A program made the position numbers and the translations under genes. Positions 28,499 to 38,573 of a stretch of 64,000 nucleotides of DNA are shown here, piece after piece. The notes under the pieces were generated by a model, which ran no database searches, was not told where the DNA came from, and was given only the letters and a program-made list of their open reading frames with translations. Position 1 is the stretch's first letter; every line of letters starts with the position of its first letter. This DNA is from Lethocerus indicus (Eukaryota; Arthropoda; Insecta; Hemiptera; Belostomatidae): contig JACDQD010000006.1 in NCBI GenBank assembly GCA_019843655.1, forward strand, positions 17,874,246 to 17,938,245. Direction: 5' to 3'.

Positions 28499-30191
28499 TA
28501 CACATAAATCAAGGCTGTCAATGACCATTGATATCGATATAGTACTACTTGACTAGGGTTGCCTCATGTTGTAATCCTCTCAATAACCCAGGTAGGTAAG
28601 TGTGATTATTTGTTGTAGGTGGGACAGGGGGGGTCCTTTAACATTCAATTAGGATCAGTTCGGGGCGGGCTCGATTTCCAGTCCGCTCCCCCCAATGGGG
28701 CCCCCTTCCAAATACGTTGCAGCATAATGGGCTCTTTGTCGTCCCACTAATTAACGTATAATCTTTTATTAGAGTGGCCTCCTCCCCTTATCCTCCGGCC
28801 CGGCCGGTTCTCAGCCCTAATGCTGTCCCCGGGGTCAAATATTGGCTAGTCTGGACCATCCTATGCCAATAGGCCCCTCTACTTTTTTCGAGCTCGACAC
28901 TGGATTGTATTGAGCCCAGAATATTTCCTATGCACCGTCTTAAATCCTCTCTTAAGTAATTAGATATTAAATTATACAGAAATTCAAGAAATATTTAAAA
29001 CATTACCTGTCAGTTTATGACGAGTATTCATAGTTGCATGCGTTTTGACGCATGAGTTTTCATATAATAGACTCAATGCAGAAGCATTATTTTATTTATC
29101 CTATCGACCAGTATGTTTAGTACTTCAAAACGTATTTCCGTATATTGGATCACGTTTCCTAAAACTGCTGTATTGTCCGTAATTAAAGCATTTAGTTTTT
29201 CTCTTTTCAATACTCTAACTAACTAATAACGTTTTAGCTAGTAGCAATAGCTGTGCTTGGATGTAGCTAAGGCTCGGATTCATTGGAACGTCGATATTTG
29301 AAGTGTTATAAACTATATTGTAGGGGAGCCGTGGACGTGTGAAGTAGCGGCTTTGAGTCCTTATGAATTCATGCAAGATCGATAAGAGAGGAAGCAGCCT
29401 TCGAGATGGGACCGTTAAAAGGAAGGATTGAGACCGCCCCGCCGAGGCCGATGAATGGCCCTCCTCCGCTCCATTTTACGACTCGCATGTATATTTGGAT
29501 TATGGACTCCAACGCCGAGGTTTTATACCGCAGAAAATGATCGTGAAACTGACGGTTTGACCGGTTGGGCTTAAGTTATGGAATTCTGATACGAAATATA
29601 ATTGAAAGATTGGTCATACGACCGGAGCATTATTGAGGAAAGTACTTATGGCGGTCAGCGAAGGTTTGGAATACCATAATTCTTTCGACCTTATGTCTCC
29701 GCCGGTTTACATCACTCGTAATACAAACCCAAAGTCGTAAGAGTTTTAAAAACTAAGTTTTACAAAAAATATTTTAATAACTGGCGCACGACTGCTATTG
29801 TAAGGGTCAACATTGACCACCCCGTAGTCAATTTATTCCAAGTCAAATGTAGCCATTTCTTTTTATACAGAATGGTAAAAACGCTCAACGATGATGGAAA
29901 AAAGATTCTGATATGAAGTGCAAAAAAAAGGAAACTAAGGAATATTGAGGTCAATGAGGGTCATTCGAAAAGTCAACAGAAAGAGCGCGGGGCGCAGTCC
30001 AATTTACCTTCTGCCAACAGCTTTCCTTCCACATGACAAATCGCTTATTCAGTGCGTACACCTTGCTAGATCGACACGACTTAATCGAGACGCATTCATT
30101 TCAGTTTCATTAAAAAGCTATATCATTCAAATAAATAGTCCATTCGCAAATAAAAAAATATATTACAATGAAATGAATATTGCAATGGGAG

Positions 30192-30197
30192 TTTATT
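30192..30197 (-). promoter_or_regulatory. Probable polyadenylation signal AATAAA
   Basis: An AATAAA hexamer on the minus strand lies about 100 nt past the stop of exon l. A T-rich stretch follows at about 30148-30156 in gene orientation, as expected of a cleavage region. The 3' UTR would then be only about 120-130 nt. Confidence 0.55.
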
Positions 30198-30295
30198 CCA
30201 GACATTTTACAAAACTCCATCCCTAACTTTCATTAACTACGACACTAAATTATAATATAAAGGGGAGTTCGATTTCGGATTTTCCTATTCCCCGT

Positions 30296-30511
30296 TTAAA
30301 CCTGAGCTGCTTTCTGAGTCCTGAAAACTATATCCAAAGCGTCCAGGAAGGACGTGTAATCGAGCTCGTAGTCGAGCTGCCTCATTACACCAAAGCCCTT
30401 TACTAACGTGTCCACTTCTTTCTGGGTCAGCAGAGTGTGCGCCTTTAGGACGATCAGCGCTGATAGAAAATCGAACTTTGTTATAGTCCCAGTTCCATTT
30501 TTGTCGTATAT
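30296..30511 (-). CDS. EF-hand gene, exon l, C-terminal exon
   Basis: This exon encodes residues 669-739 and the TAA stop at 30296-30298. It opens on the best calcium loop of the protein: IY, then DKNGTGTITKFD, then F. Ligands stand at positions 1, 3, 5 and 7, with Gly at 6, Ile at 8 and Asp at 12. The second half carries LTQKEVDTLVKGFGV and then LDYTSFLDALDIV, and the protein ends RTQKAAQV. The acceptor CGAGCTTCTTGCAG|AT has a good pyrimidine tract. Phase 0 matches the GC donor of exon k. Confidence 0.9.
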   Translation of the reverse strand: MYDKNGTGTITKFDFLSALIVLKAHTLLTQKEVDTLVKGFGVMRQLDYELDYTSFLDALDIVFRTQKAAQV

Positions 30512-32366
30512 CTGCAAGAAGCTCGGATTAGGAGAAGGAATCGTAGGTATTAATTACATAAGAACAATAGTTATATGATTAAAGTTTCGTATCAGTCTTG
30601 TATTCTCCCACTGCAATGACACGTTACTGAAAATTTTTATTTTTATTACCATTTATGCAATATTTAATAACATCGTATCGTACTAATTCACCGTTAATAG
30701 TGATTAAAGAGGGATTAATAGACAAAAAATGGATGTTATATATGGTAATTTAAACATGGTTATGACTGCAAATTGATAAGAATATGAATTATTATTCAGA
30801 TCGGAGAGAGAATATAAGAGGGGCTCCCTGGCAGGGTGAAATTCTTTTAGATGGCCCCGATTACAATAACTGTTCGAGTGACCCAGTTGGGGGCGGTTAA
30901 GTGGAGGGGTAGAGGGTGAGGGTATGGGGGTGGTGGGGCCCCAAACTGCCCCTGTAACGCATCCTCGGCCCAAACAACAATTCGTTTCTTCATCACGTCC
31001 CTACCGCCCCTCACATACGCACTCACGGTTTTTGTTCGCAAACCCATTAACGCCCTTCTTCACGTTTTATTCGCCCACATCGGCTAAGCCCTCGGTATTC
31101 TGTCTTCCTTAGTTCAGCTGTCTTCGGCCGCGCCGAGCTCACCTTTCCAAACGAGTTTTGAACAGTCCAATTGTGGAATGTACAATTTACAGACACGTAC
31201 ATAAGGGCGCACTATAGATTTAAATGGGATACCCAAAGAGTACTGCAGAGACTATGAGGCATTGACAATGCCGGTAGGACTCCCCGTCGGTAACCGTAAT
31301 GTTATCACTAGTTACACTAATTAGTTATTTAATGAATCTGCCTAAAGTTTGACTGTTGAGTTTGACTGGCGTATTGGGAGGGCGAGGTGTTGGCGGGTAA
31401 CGACTTGCGGACTCGTTTAAAATCAATGGGACGCGGATTTAAATGAAATATGAAAGGGGTTCCCAGCGAATTTATTCCGTTTCCGATAAATATGGAAGGA
31501 GGCTTGAAAAGGGGACGTTTAAACGGTGGCATGGGGTATCGTGTGCCCCAAACCGCCAACCATCCAACACCACTCCTACAGGCAAACGACTTAACTGCAA
31601 AGAAATGAATAACTTATAGAACAATACATTATCTCAAAAAGGAGCAAGGATAAATTAAATATTTAGTTAAATCGACGCAAAGGGGCCAGGAGATTAGAAC
31701 AACCTATTTAATTATTGATCGAATCGCCTGTCGGAAGAATAGTGCGTTAATACAACCTATAGAAATTATTGATAATCTTAAAATTTCAATAGTTTAAGTT
31801 TAATGACGCAATGGGTTTTTCATTTATCATACTGAAATATTTTGTAAATAAACATTAGCAACATGTTATGGAATTTAGGGACAGTGTAAATCAATGTATG
31901 TTACAGTTATTACTGAATTGAGCATGATTTACTTACCAAATCCTTACAGCGTGGAATGATTTTACGAAATTGGCGGCGCCAATTATTCGGTCTTTCAATA
32001 ACTTTCAAAGCGCCGTGTAATTGCTTTTAAATCAAAGTTAAATGAAACTCCTTGAAAGGTCTAGACAGTGAAAAAAAGAAAAAAAACGGAATTGATATCC
32101 GTGTCCCAAAGGCTAATTGATACATTTGGGCCGGTACCGGCAGGCGGGCACCACCAGGGAAATACCGCTGTGAATACACGACCGAATCCAATAATTGATT
32201 CCCTCACAACACGAAAGGTCCCGTCGTATTGTTTTTACCTTCAAAGAATTAAAAGAGAGGGGAAAAACCTCGCTGCGAGGAACGCGCAATCGGAGAGTCT
32301 TAATTTCTTTTGAGTTTAATCGAGATTTTATCCCCGAGGAGGACTCCTCTTTGTTCCCTTTCTATA

Positions 32367-32419
32367 TCTCCTCCTCCTTCCTCTTCTTCTCCTCCTCCTC
32401 CTCCTTCTTCTTCTTCTTG
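32367..32419. repeat. Pyrimidine (TCC/TTC) tract
   Basis: Over 50 bp of almost pure pyrimidine built from CTC, TCC and TTC units, inside intron k-l. Confidence 0.85.
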
Positions 32420-33461
32420 TCTCAGCGATAAGCAATTATAATAACTTTGTTTTTAATTACTGTTTAATTAACAGCCCTAAGTAATTGTTTCTTTTCTTGT
32501 TGTGCCCTCCCCCCCACCACTGTGAAACAGAATCGAATTAGCCTCTAAACGTTGAAATTATTCAAAGTGTCGATTTTTCTTTGGGAAAATAATTAATTTC
32601 GATACAGCACATCCTTCAAACAACTTCCTAACATTTTTTGATTGAAATGAACGAAGACTTCCGAGACTGGATTTAGATGAAGTAATATGGAAAATTTTGT
32701 TAGCTACTTATCAGATATTGCTGTACTAATAATAAATAAACTAATAATATATAATAATATAGGACCCAAAATGTTATTAAAGCTTTAAATTAACTGTCAT
32801 TATCCTGATTATTGTTATACATCCATTCCATTTTAGACACAATTCTACTCCTGCGACCATCCCATTTTTCGTTTTAAAATTTTTAAGACGTAATAAAGAA
32901 AAATAGTTGGGGTAGTTGTAATCTGTAAACTGGAATTAACGAGCGTCTAATTTAATCAGCTAGCATCATCTCCAAATTTCAAAGAACCGGTGTAACGTTT
33001 TGATATTCCTAAGTCGTACATAAATATTTATACAATTTTATACAAATATATATGCACATAGAATATTATGTGCTGTCATAAATAGGCGGCCATATCATTA
33101 ATGTGGGAAACGTAGGGGTTCTGGAACTGCAATATACCGCAAAATGCGAGGACATAAATATTTCCCGGTTTCCTGTCTCCGCCCGGTGATCAGGAGTGAC
33201 ATCCAGATTGGTCTGTAAAAGCCTGGAAAATTCAGGACCCTTCATAAACATTTTATTGCGCACAGAGTGTCGTTACACTCGGATAACTGTCTCAGTCGGC
33301 AGAATCCGTTGGGTAGAATGGAAATTTAGACACCATGGCGGAAATAGAGAAACGTTTTAAAATTAAAACCATCGTTAATTATTTGCGGCGAAAATTAATT
33401 CTTTCTATATACATCTATATTCAAAATATATATGTGTGTTTGTGTAAAGGGGGTTCAATAG

Positions 33462-33675
33462 GTAAAATACCGCAAAACAGCTAGGTGTTGATGGTTAGTA
33501 TCGGTAGCGCCGCTCGTATATTGTCAGTACAAGTGACATCCAAAGAGCCAAAGTGACTAACACCGCTACTGAAGATGGCGAGCAGCCGAAACCGGCCTAG
33601 CAAAAGACCAAACCAGCGAAGGAGACAGAAACACACGAAATATACGGCATTCCAACCCCTCGCAGACCACAAAAC
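33462..33675 (+). mobile_element. Foldback-repeat family, copy 2 (truncated)
   Basis: This copy shares AAAATACCGCAAAACAGCTA, GTGTTGATGGTTAGTATCGG, GAAGATGGCGAGCAGCCG and CCAACCCCTCGCAGACCA with the copy at 45.8-46.1 kb, in the same orientation. The outer left arm and the terminal CAGGTAT are missing. It lies inside the GC-AG intron of the EF-hand gene. Confidence 0.65.
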
Positions 33676-33681
33676 TTTATT
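33676..33681 (-). promoter_or_regulatory. AATAAA that could serve an alternative 3' end
   Basis: This AATAAA on the minus strand lies about 120 nt beyond the TAA reached if the GC-AG intron is not spliced. It sits at the edge of a dispersed-repeat copy. Its use is inference; AATAAA is common in AT-rich DNA. Confidence 0.25.
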
Positions 33682-33831
33682 CTATTCAACTAATCTAACA
33701 TGTTTAAATGTTTCCTAATAATGTTTTTGAGACAGTACAAACACACCCATTATAATTAGCCTCCGCTGTTGTGGCATCAAGAACTAATTCTAAACTTATA
33801 ATTATAATTTAAAGTAAGTTAAGGGGCTTGC

Positions 33832-34063
33832 CTTGAATTGATCTATATTTCCTAGGCTGATGATCTTGCAGAGTTTGGCGCATGCCACCGATATTGTCTG
33901 CCTCTCTGTGAAATTGACGTAGCCGTGAACGGGCAGTGTCTTGGCTACTTGCCTGTCCATAGCCTCCTCCAGTGGCACCCTAGTCAAACACGGCTGTTTC
34001 GAGTCCTCATCCACTGTTCTGCAGAATCTTCTGTATTCAATCTGATTTTTGTCTTCCGGTAAG
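33832..34063 (-). CDS. EF-hand gene, exon k, with GC donor
   Basis: This exon encodes the end of Val 591 and residues 592-668. It contains the second half of module 5 (LPEDKNQIEYRRFCRTVDED), a linker, and the lead-in helix of module 6 ending NIDQFK. The acceptor is ACAGTTTCAG|CT. No GT donor is available near the end. The exon ends AAG|GCAAGC, the consensus of the minor GC-AG intron class, in phase 0, and the join gives FK-IYDKNGTG, a normal EF-hand entry. If this intron were retained, nine further codons would precede a TAA at 33802-33804. Confidence 0.82.
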
Positions 34064-34392
34064 CTGAAACTGTTAGATATTCTCCCGTATTTATTTTGAA
34101 ATATTTGTTCGTACATTTTGTCACGTCCAATAAACTTGACATTAATCCCAATAAAACGAAATGTAACTTAATCGCAATTAGTCTATTTGGAGAATAAAAA
34201 ACTGATATTTTTTGTTTATATAAACAAAATGACACGCGACTCAAATAGAGTTTTTACTATGCCTACTAAATACCATGGTAGTATGAAAAAGAATTTAAAC
34301 CGTTGACCTTATACTTCAATGTTTTGTATATTCCACCGCGTCGAGCTGTGAGAGAGACGAGACAATACCCTGGAATTAAGAGAAACGGGTAC

Positions 34393-34442
34393 GGAGCCCC
34401 AAATGAAGATTGAAGGCTCCTATTAGGAGGAGTAAATAACAG
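34393..34442 (+). repeat. 50-bp dispersed duplication, unit 1
   Basis: This unit shares CCCAAATGAAGATTGAAG, CTATTAGG and AGTAAATAAC, in the same order and spacing apart from small indels, with 35163-35212. Confidence 0.6.
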
Positions 34443-35162
34443 GGCATCAGAGAGGAGCAATGTTTGCGGCTACTGTCTTCCAGCCGGTCTCTCATTTTCT
34501 TCCTTTTATAGCCACTCTACAATCCCTTAGATGCACGCTCGTGCATTCGAAATAATTCTGAACAACTTAACATCAGTTTTATTAATTGAGGAAGAATAAC
34601 ACTTAGGATATGTTACCCTTATAGTGTTTTGACTTTTCAATGAGATTATTCCATTAAATAAATAATTACCCCCGCGATGTCCGTTTCCTATAATTTTAAT
34701 CTAAATGTGACTAAATGGTAATAATGAGCTGGAAAGAATAGGAAGAGAATAGTATCCACATATATGGGATAAATCATGTATGATTCTGCAAATAGCGTAA
34801 TTTTATATATTAGGTTCACAAATTTAGCCCAGTATATAATTGTTTTTGAATCCACGCAAGTAGTTATTAATATTTTGCCACGATTTTTAATATTAGGGGA
34901 GGTGCTAATCTTAGTTTGCGTTAATGGAATTATATGCCTTGACCTGGAAAAGAATGTTTACAGAAACATCATTGTAAAAACTGAAATCATTGTGTTGAAA
35001 CCCGTGCAACCCAAGCGTTTTTATATATTAAGACAAGCTGGGGAAGGCGATGCCATTCAAATGGAATCTCACCACCCTTATAGTAATCTTTTGTGTTTTA
35101 ATGGCTCCAAGTTGGCGCTTCAGAGAAGCAGCGAGAGTTCGCTCCGGGTAAGTAACCGAGCG

Positions 35163-35212
35163 GGAGCCCAAATGAAGATTGAAGTCCGCCCTATTAGGGA
35201 AGTAAATAACCG
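35163..35212 (+). repeat. 50-bp dispersed duplication, unit 2
   Basis: Partner of 34393-34442, about 770 bp away in the same intron and orientation. Confidence 0.6.
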
Positions 35213-37632
35213 GACAGTGAGTTGTACTGTGTTTGAGCCGTTTGAGCTGGCACCATTACCCCCGGTCTATATCAAGTCCTTCCCACTTACTTTAAACCTC
35301 CATCAGTTTAAATTTTACAGTCATCAAATCCATCATTCGTGAAGTTCGTTAGTGGGGGGTGAGAGGTGGAATGAAATATTTGTTGGGAAGTTAGAGCACA
35401 GCTTTTACACTTAGCTTCGCGCTAAAGGTTTAATAAATTCTAAATTAGGATTGTTGGGCCTTGAAATGGAATCCTAATTCTATTTAAAAATCTGCATGAT
35501 AGACTACTTATTGAGTCTAAAACTCAATGAAATGAGTGCACTGTGAAAGTCGACAAGAATAATTATACTAAACGGACAGGAAGTAGACATATTTAATGAA
35601 TCATCTTATTAAAAGTTGTAGGAGTGGCGAACATATTGTATTAAGTAGAAAACCGCTATTGAAAAGGAGGAAGGCCAAATTTCGGTGGTAGGACGCGAGT
35701 AAGACGATTCCCCCTGTAGCGGTAACGATGCCGGCTTATATACTCCGCCGCACCGGGTGAAATACGATCGGTTGTTAGGACATTACCCCAAACTCAGAAA
35801 TTCCATTCCTTAATTTACAGTTCCCACTAGTTTCATCGCCAACAGTAACCCGGTGTTGTTTTCAATCCGAAGAATACCTATTTGGAATAAATTAGTCTAT
35901 GTCAAGAAGCGAACATGCAAAATGTTACAGTGTATGTCAATAGACACAAGCAATACTTCAAACCGGAAGGCGGAGACAGTGAATTGTTGGGACCTAACAA
36001 AATCTTAACACCCTTTACCCACATACGAACGATGATACATGGTTATTTAGAAATTAAACTTTTTCATTACAACGAATTTAAATGTGAGAAAGGACGGAAT
36101 AACACCGGCACACATGGCGGTGAGGGGGAGGGACAAAGAGTAGGCCTCTCTTTTATCAATTGGGCGGTGGTCCGTTCATGAAATATTCAGGCTGTTGGAT
36201 ATTGTGACTTCTGCAAACGGGTTTCCATCCTTTCTGGCGGGACGGGCCGTTCCATCCACAATAATGCCTTCCATTTCCAGGGGCGAAATAAACGGGGCCC
36301 GAGGCCCGAGCACGGTGTCTCCCGCACCGCCGAGTAAAGTACCACAATATATAACCACTCGTATCCATTATCGCCTCATCAAACATATGTCCGCAACCCT
36401 CTTAGAGGGCGCCCCTCCAACAACCACCGGCCTATCTCCCCACAGCCCACGTGTTACAATTTAAGCGTCGCAGGTTCCCAGCGGCCGGTTCTCATTAAGA
36501 AACCTCTTAACGAAGTTTAACAAAAAGTTTATTTCAACGTAAGAAGAATTATATAATAATAAAATAAATAATAAATTTTCATTTTACAATGAATCATCTC
36601 CCGTTCTCATTTCGCAATATCTAAGCGGTAATACAATTTATATTTCTTAAGTTATTAAAACTAAGGTTTTTCAATCGAAAAATTTTCAGTAGAGCACAAA
36701 GAAATAATAGCTGTATTATCATCGTTAATAAATATGCGATCATTTTAAACGCCATAATCGATACTACAGGATCCGTACTACTGTTACCAAATCCAAAAAC
36801 GATTTCGATATCGGCGGGTTCTCCAATCCGAACAATTTTTTTGCCTCCCTCCTTTTTTTTAATTGTCCAGAACCGGCGTATTTATTCGGGCATCATATCG
36901 GGTCCACCCACCGCTGGCCCTCGCTCCGAATACAATTTGTCCCGTACGCCGACGCTAACAAATATTTACATAACACAATAAACGCGACAGCACACACAAC
37001 CCGGACGCGTAACGCAATGGGCTGGTACCCGGATATCGATTCAGGAACCGGAAAAGCGGCCGGCGGGGGGAAAACTGCGGAAAAATCTTCTGCCTCCCTT
37101 AACAATTAAAATTGAAAATAATACAATCAGACGAACGCGGAGGTGTAGAAGTTTTCGAATTTCGAAACTAGGAGCCGGTTGTAATTTTTTAAAAGCTATA
37201 AAAAAAAACTTCAAACCGTTGACTATCTATGTAATGTCTGATTGTCTTTCAAGTTTTTCAAGTAAATAGGTATAGCCATCTGACGGCTATAAAAAACAAT
37301 GTTCCAGACCTTACGCGGCGGTTTGACAACAATGTTGCTGGTGGCCTACGTAACTTCCCGATAGCGGATACTTCTTAGCAGATCGAGGAAAAAGCCCTGA
37401 AGATGCGGAAGGAAAGGTGGACGGAATTAGTAAAACGGAAATTAATCCTTCAATTCTGTTTTATATCCGTGAGTTTAGAGGAATAACAGGATGTTCATTG
37501 CACTAGTTATCGCCGGCAAACTTTCGTTAGAAAAATATAGGTAATTTTCCCAAGAATGTAAAACTGCGTCGTATAATATTGATGTAAACCTGGTATTACA
37601 TTGAGTGAACCCGATTTGTAATATGCACTTAC

Positions 37633-37781
37633 ACGTCCATCACAACGCCCAGTTGAACTTGGGAAAGTTCGACTTTTGACGCCTCCATTGCCTTCTTGAA
37701 ATCATCCCGATTCACCAGGTTGTTGTTCGAAAAATCGTATGGTAGCAACAGATCTAATGCTTTCATCCGCAAGCAGATCAG
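37633..37781 (-). CDS. EF-hand gene, exon j
   Basis: This exon encodes residues 542-590 plus a split Val codon. It carries the module 5 loop DFSNNNLVNRDD followed by F, with Asp, Ser and Asn at positions 1, 3 and 5 and Asp at 12. Position 6, usually Gly, is Asn. A helix follows (KKAMEASKVELSQVQLGVV). The acceptor is ATTTTCTTCAG|CT and the donor is GACGT|GTAAGT (phase 2). Confidence 0.87.
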
Positions 37782-37872
37782 CTGAAGAAAATATTTGTAC
37801 GCATTTAGAAAATGTCGCAATATAAATATTGCGTAAAATAGTATCTCATAAATTTAAAAAAATTAGCCATAC

Positions 37873-37992
37873 CTTTCGTTTTATGAAGGCGAGAATTTCG
37901 ACAATATTGTGTTGTAATTCGTCTTCCATTTTCTTCATAATTTCCTCTTTCCTCTTCGATTTTTCTTCTTCCGCTTTAACAGCAGCAATCGT
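37873..37992 (-). CDS. EF-hand gene, exon i (short charged exon)
   Basis: This 40-codon exon encodes residues 502-541, with phase 0 at both ends. It begins with a highly charged segment (VKAEEEKSKRKEEIMKKMED) and ends with an amphipathic helix (IVEILAFIKRK). The acceptor is TATTTTACTAG|AC and the donor is CGAAAG|GTATGG. The introns on either side are only 87 and 91 bp, so exons g to j form a compact cluster between the long introns. Confidence 0.86.
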
Positions 37993-38079
37993 CTAGTAAA
38001 ATATTAATAGCATAGATATGGATTTTCCAAGTATATCCGTGTTGTGTCTGTTGAACGATATAAGTAATTTTAATTTCAC

Positions 38080-38254
38080 CTCAGGAGAACTGTACGGAAT
38101 ATTCCTAAGATCACGGAAGAATGAATGGTACATAAATCCAGTACCGTCGTTGTACTCATTCCATAGGATATCTAACTGCCTTCCCGTTAGAAAAATATTG
38201 CTGTCAGTGAATACCAACTTAATCATATCTTTCGTCAAATGACCATCTTCATTG
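38080..38254 (-). CDS. EF-hand gene, exon h
   Basis: This exon encodes residues 444-501, after the split Gly 443. With the previous exon it builds the loop DGNEDGHLTKDM, with ligands Asp, Asn, Asp at positions 1, 3 and 5, Gly at 6 and Leu at 8. Position 12 is Met instead of Glu or Asp, which would weaken calcium coordination. The second half carries LDILWNEYNDGTGFMYHSFF. The acceptor is TCAATTCCAG|CA and the donor is CCTGAG|GTGAAA (phase 0). Confidence 0.88.
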
Positions 38255-38362
38255 CTGGAATTGAAATGGTAGCGACGTTTTATTAATTTTTGCAGTTAAT
38301 CGAGTGATAAATATTGAAAATATACATAGCAACCTAAATGTATTACACATTACTCTATTTAC

Positions 38363-38573
38363 CCGTCCAGTTTAACAGCTAAGGGCTTGAGGCAAATGCC
38401 TCTCTGTTCGACGGTGCTTCTTATCTCCGTTAAGACGTCCTCCAGAGTTATCCTGGATTCAATCTCTTCCGCTTTTTTCCTCTCCGCCGCCAACCGCTTC
38501 TGTTCGTTAAAGTCGTCACGAATTTCCCGCTTTCTCATCTCAGGCCATTTTTCCAAGTCTTTCTCGTTGAATA
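38363..38573 (-). CDS. EF-hand gene, exon g (charged helix)
   Basis: This exon encodes residues 373-442 plus a split Gly codon. It is very rich in Lys, Arg and Glu (for example FNEQKRLAAERKKAEEIE), suggesting a long single helix or short coiled coil. After that come LEDVLTEIRSTVEQRGICL and the start of the module 4 loop (KLD). The acceptor is CCTTTTTCAAG|TA and the donor is GACGG|GTAAAT (phase 2). The upstream intron is about 4.1 kb and the downstream one only 108 bp. Confidence 0.88.

Larger units (their letters stand above)
26533..30169. other. Sequence downstream of the EF-hand gene
   Basis: A GC-rich patch (26640-26990), two (AT)n tracts, a (GT)n tract at 28474-28498 and a second GC-rich patch (28620-28860) lie in AT-rich sequence. 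No gene is supported. Confidence 0.5.
30512..33831 (-). other. Intron k-l (3.3 kb, GC-AG)
   Basis: This intron lies between the last two exons. It contains a GC-rich patch near 30830-31120, a pyrimidine (TCC/TTC) tract at 32367-32419, and a truncated copy of the foldback repeat at 33462-33675. No supported coding sequence is seen on either strand; the open frames present are short and unremarkable. Confidence 0.7.
34064..37632 (-). other. Intron j-k (3.6 kb)
   Basis: This intron contains a pair of related 50-bp sequences (34393-34442 and 35163-35212) and GC-rich patches near 36220-36450 and 36880-37090. A 188-codon plus-strand open frame at 34776-35342 shows no recognisable domain and is treated as chance. 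Confidence 0.65.

Noticed and set aside
34776..35342. 188-codon plus-strand open frame, one of the longest in the window
   Set aside because: Its translation is low in domain signal, runs across AT-rich intron sequence and overlaps a dispersed 50-bp repeat. No family pattern or splice context supports it.
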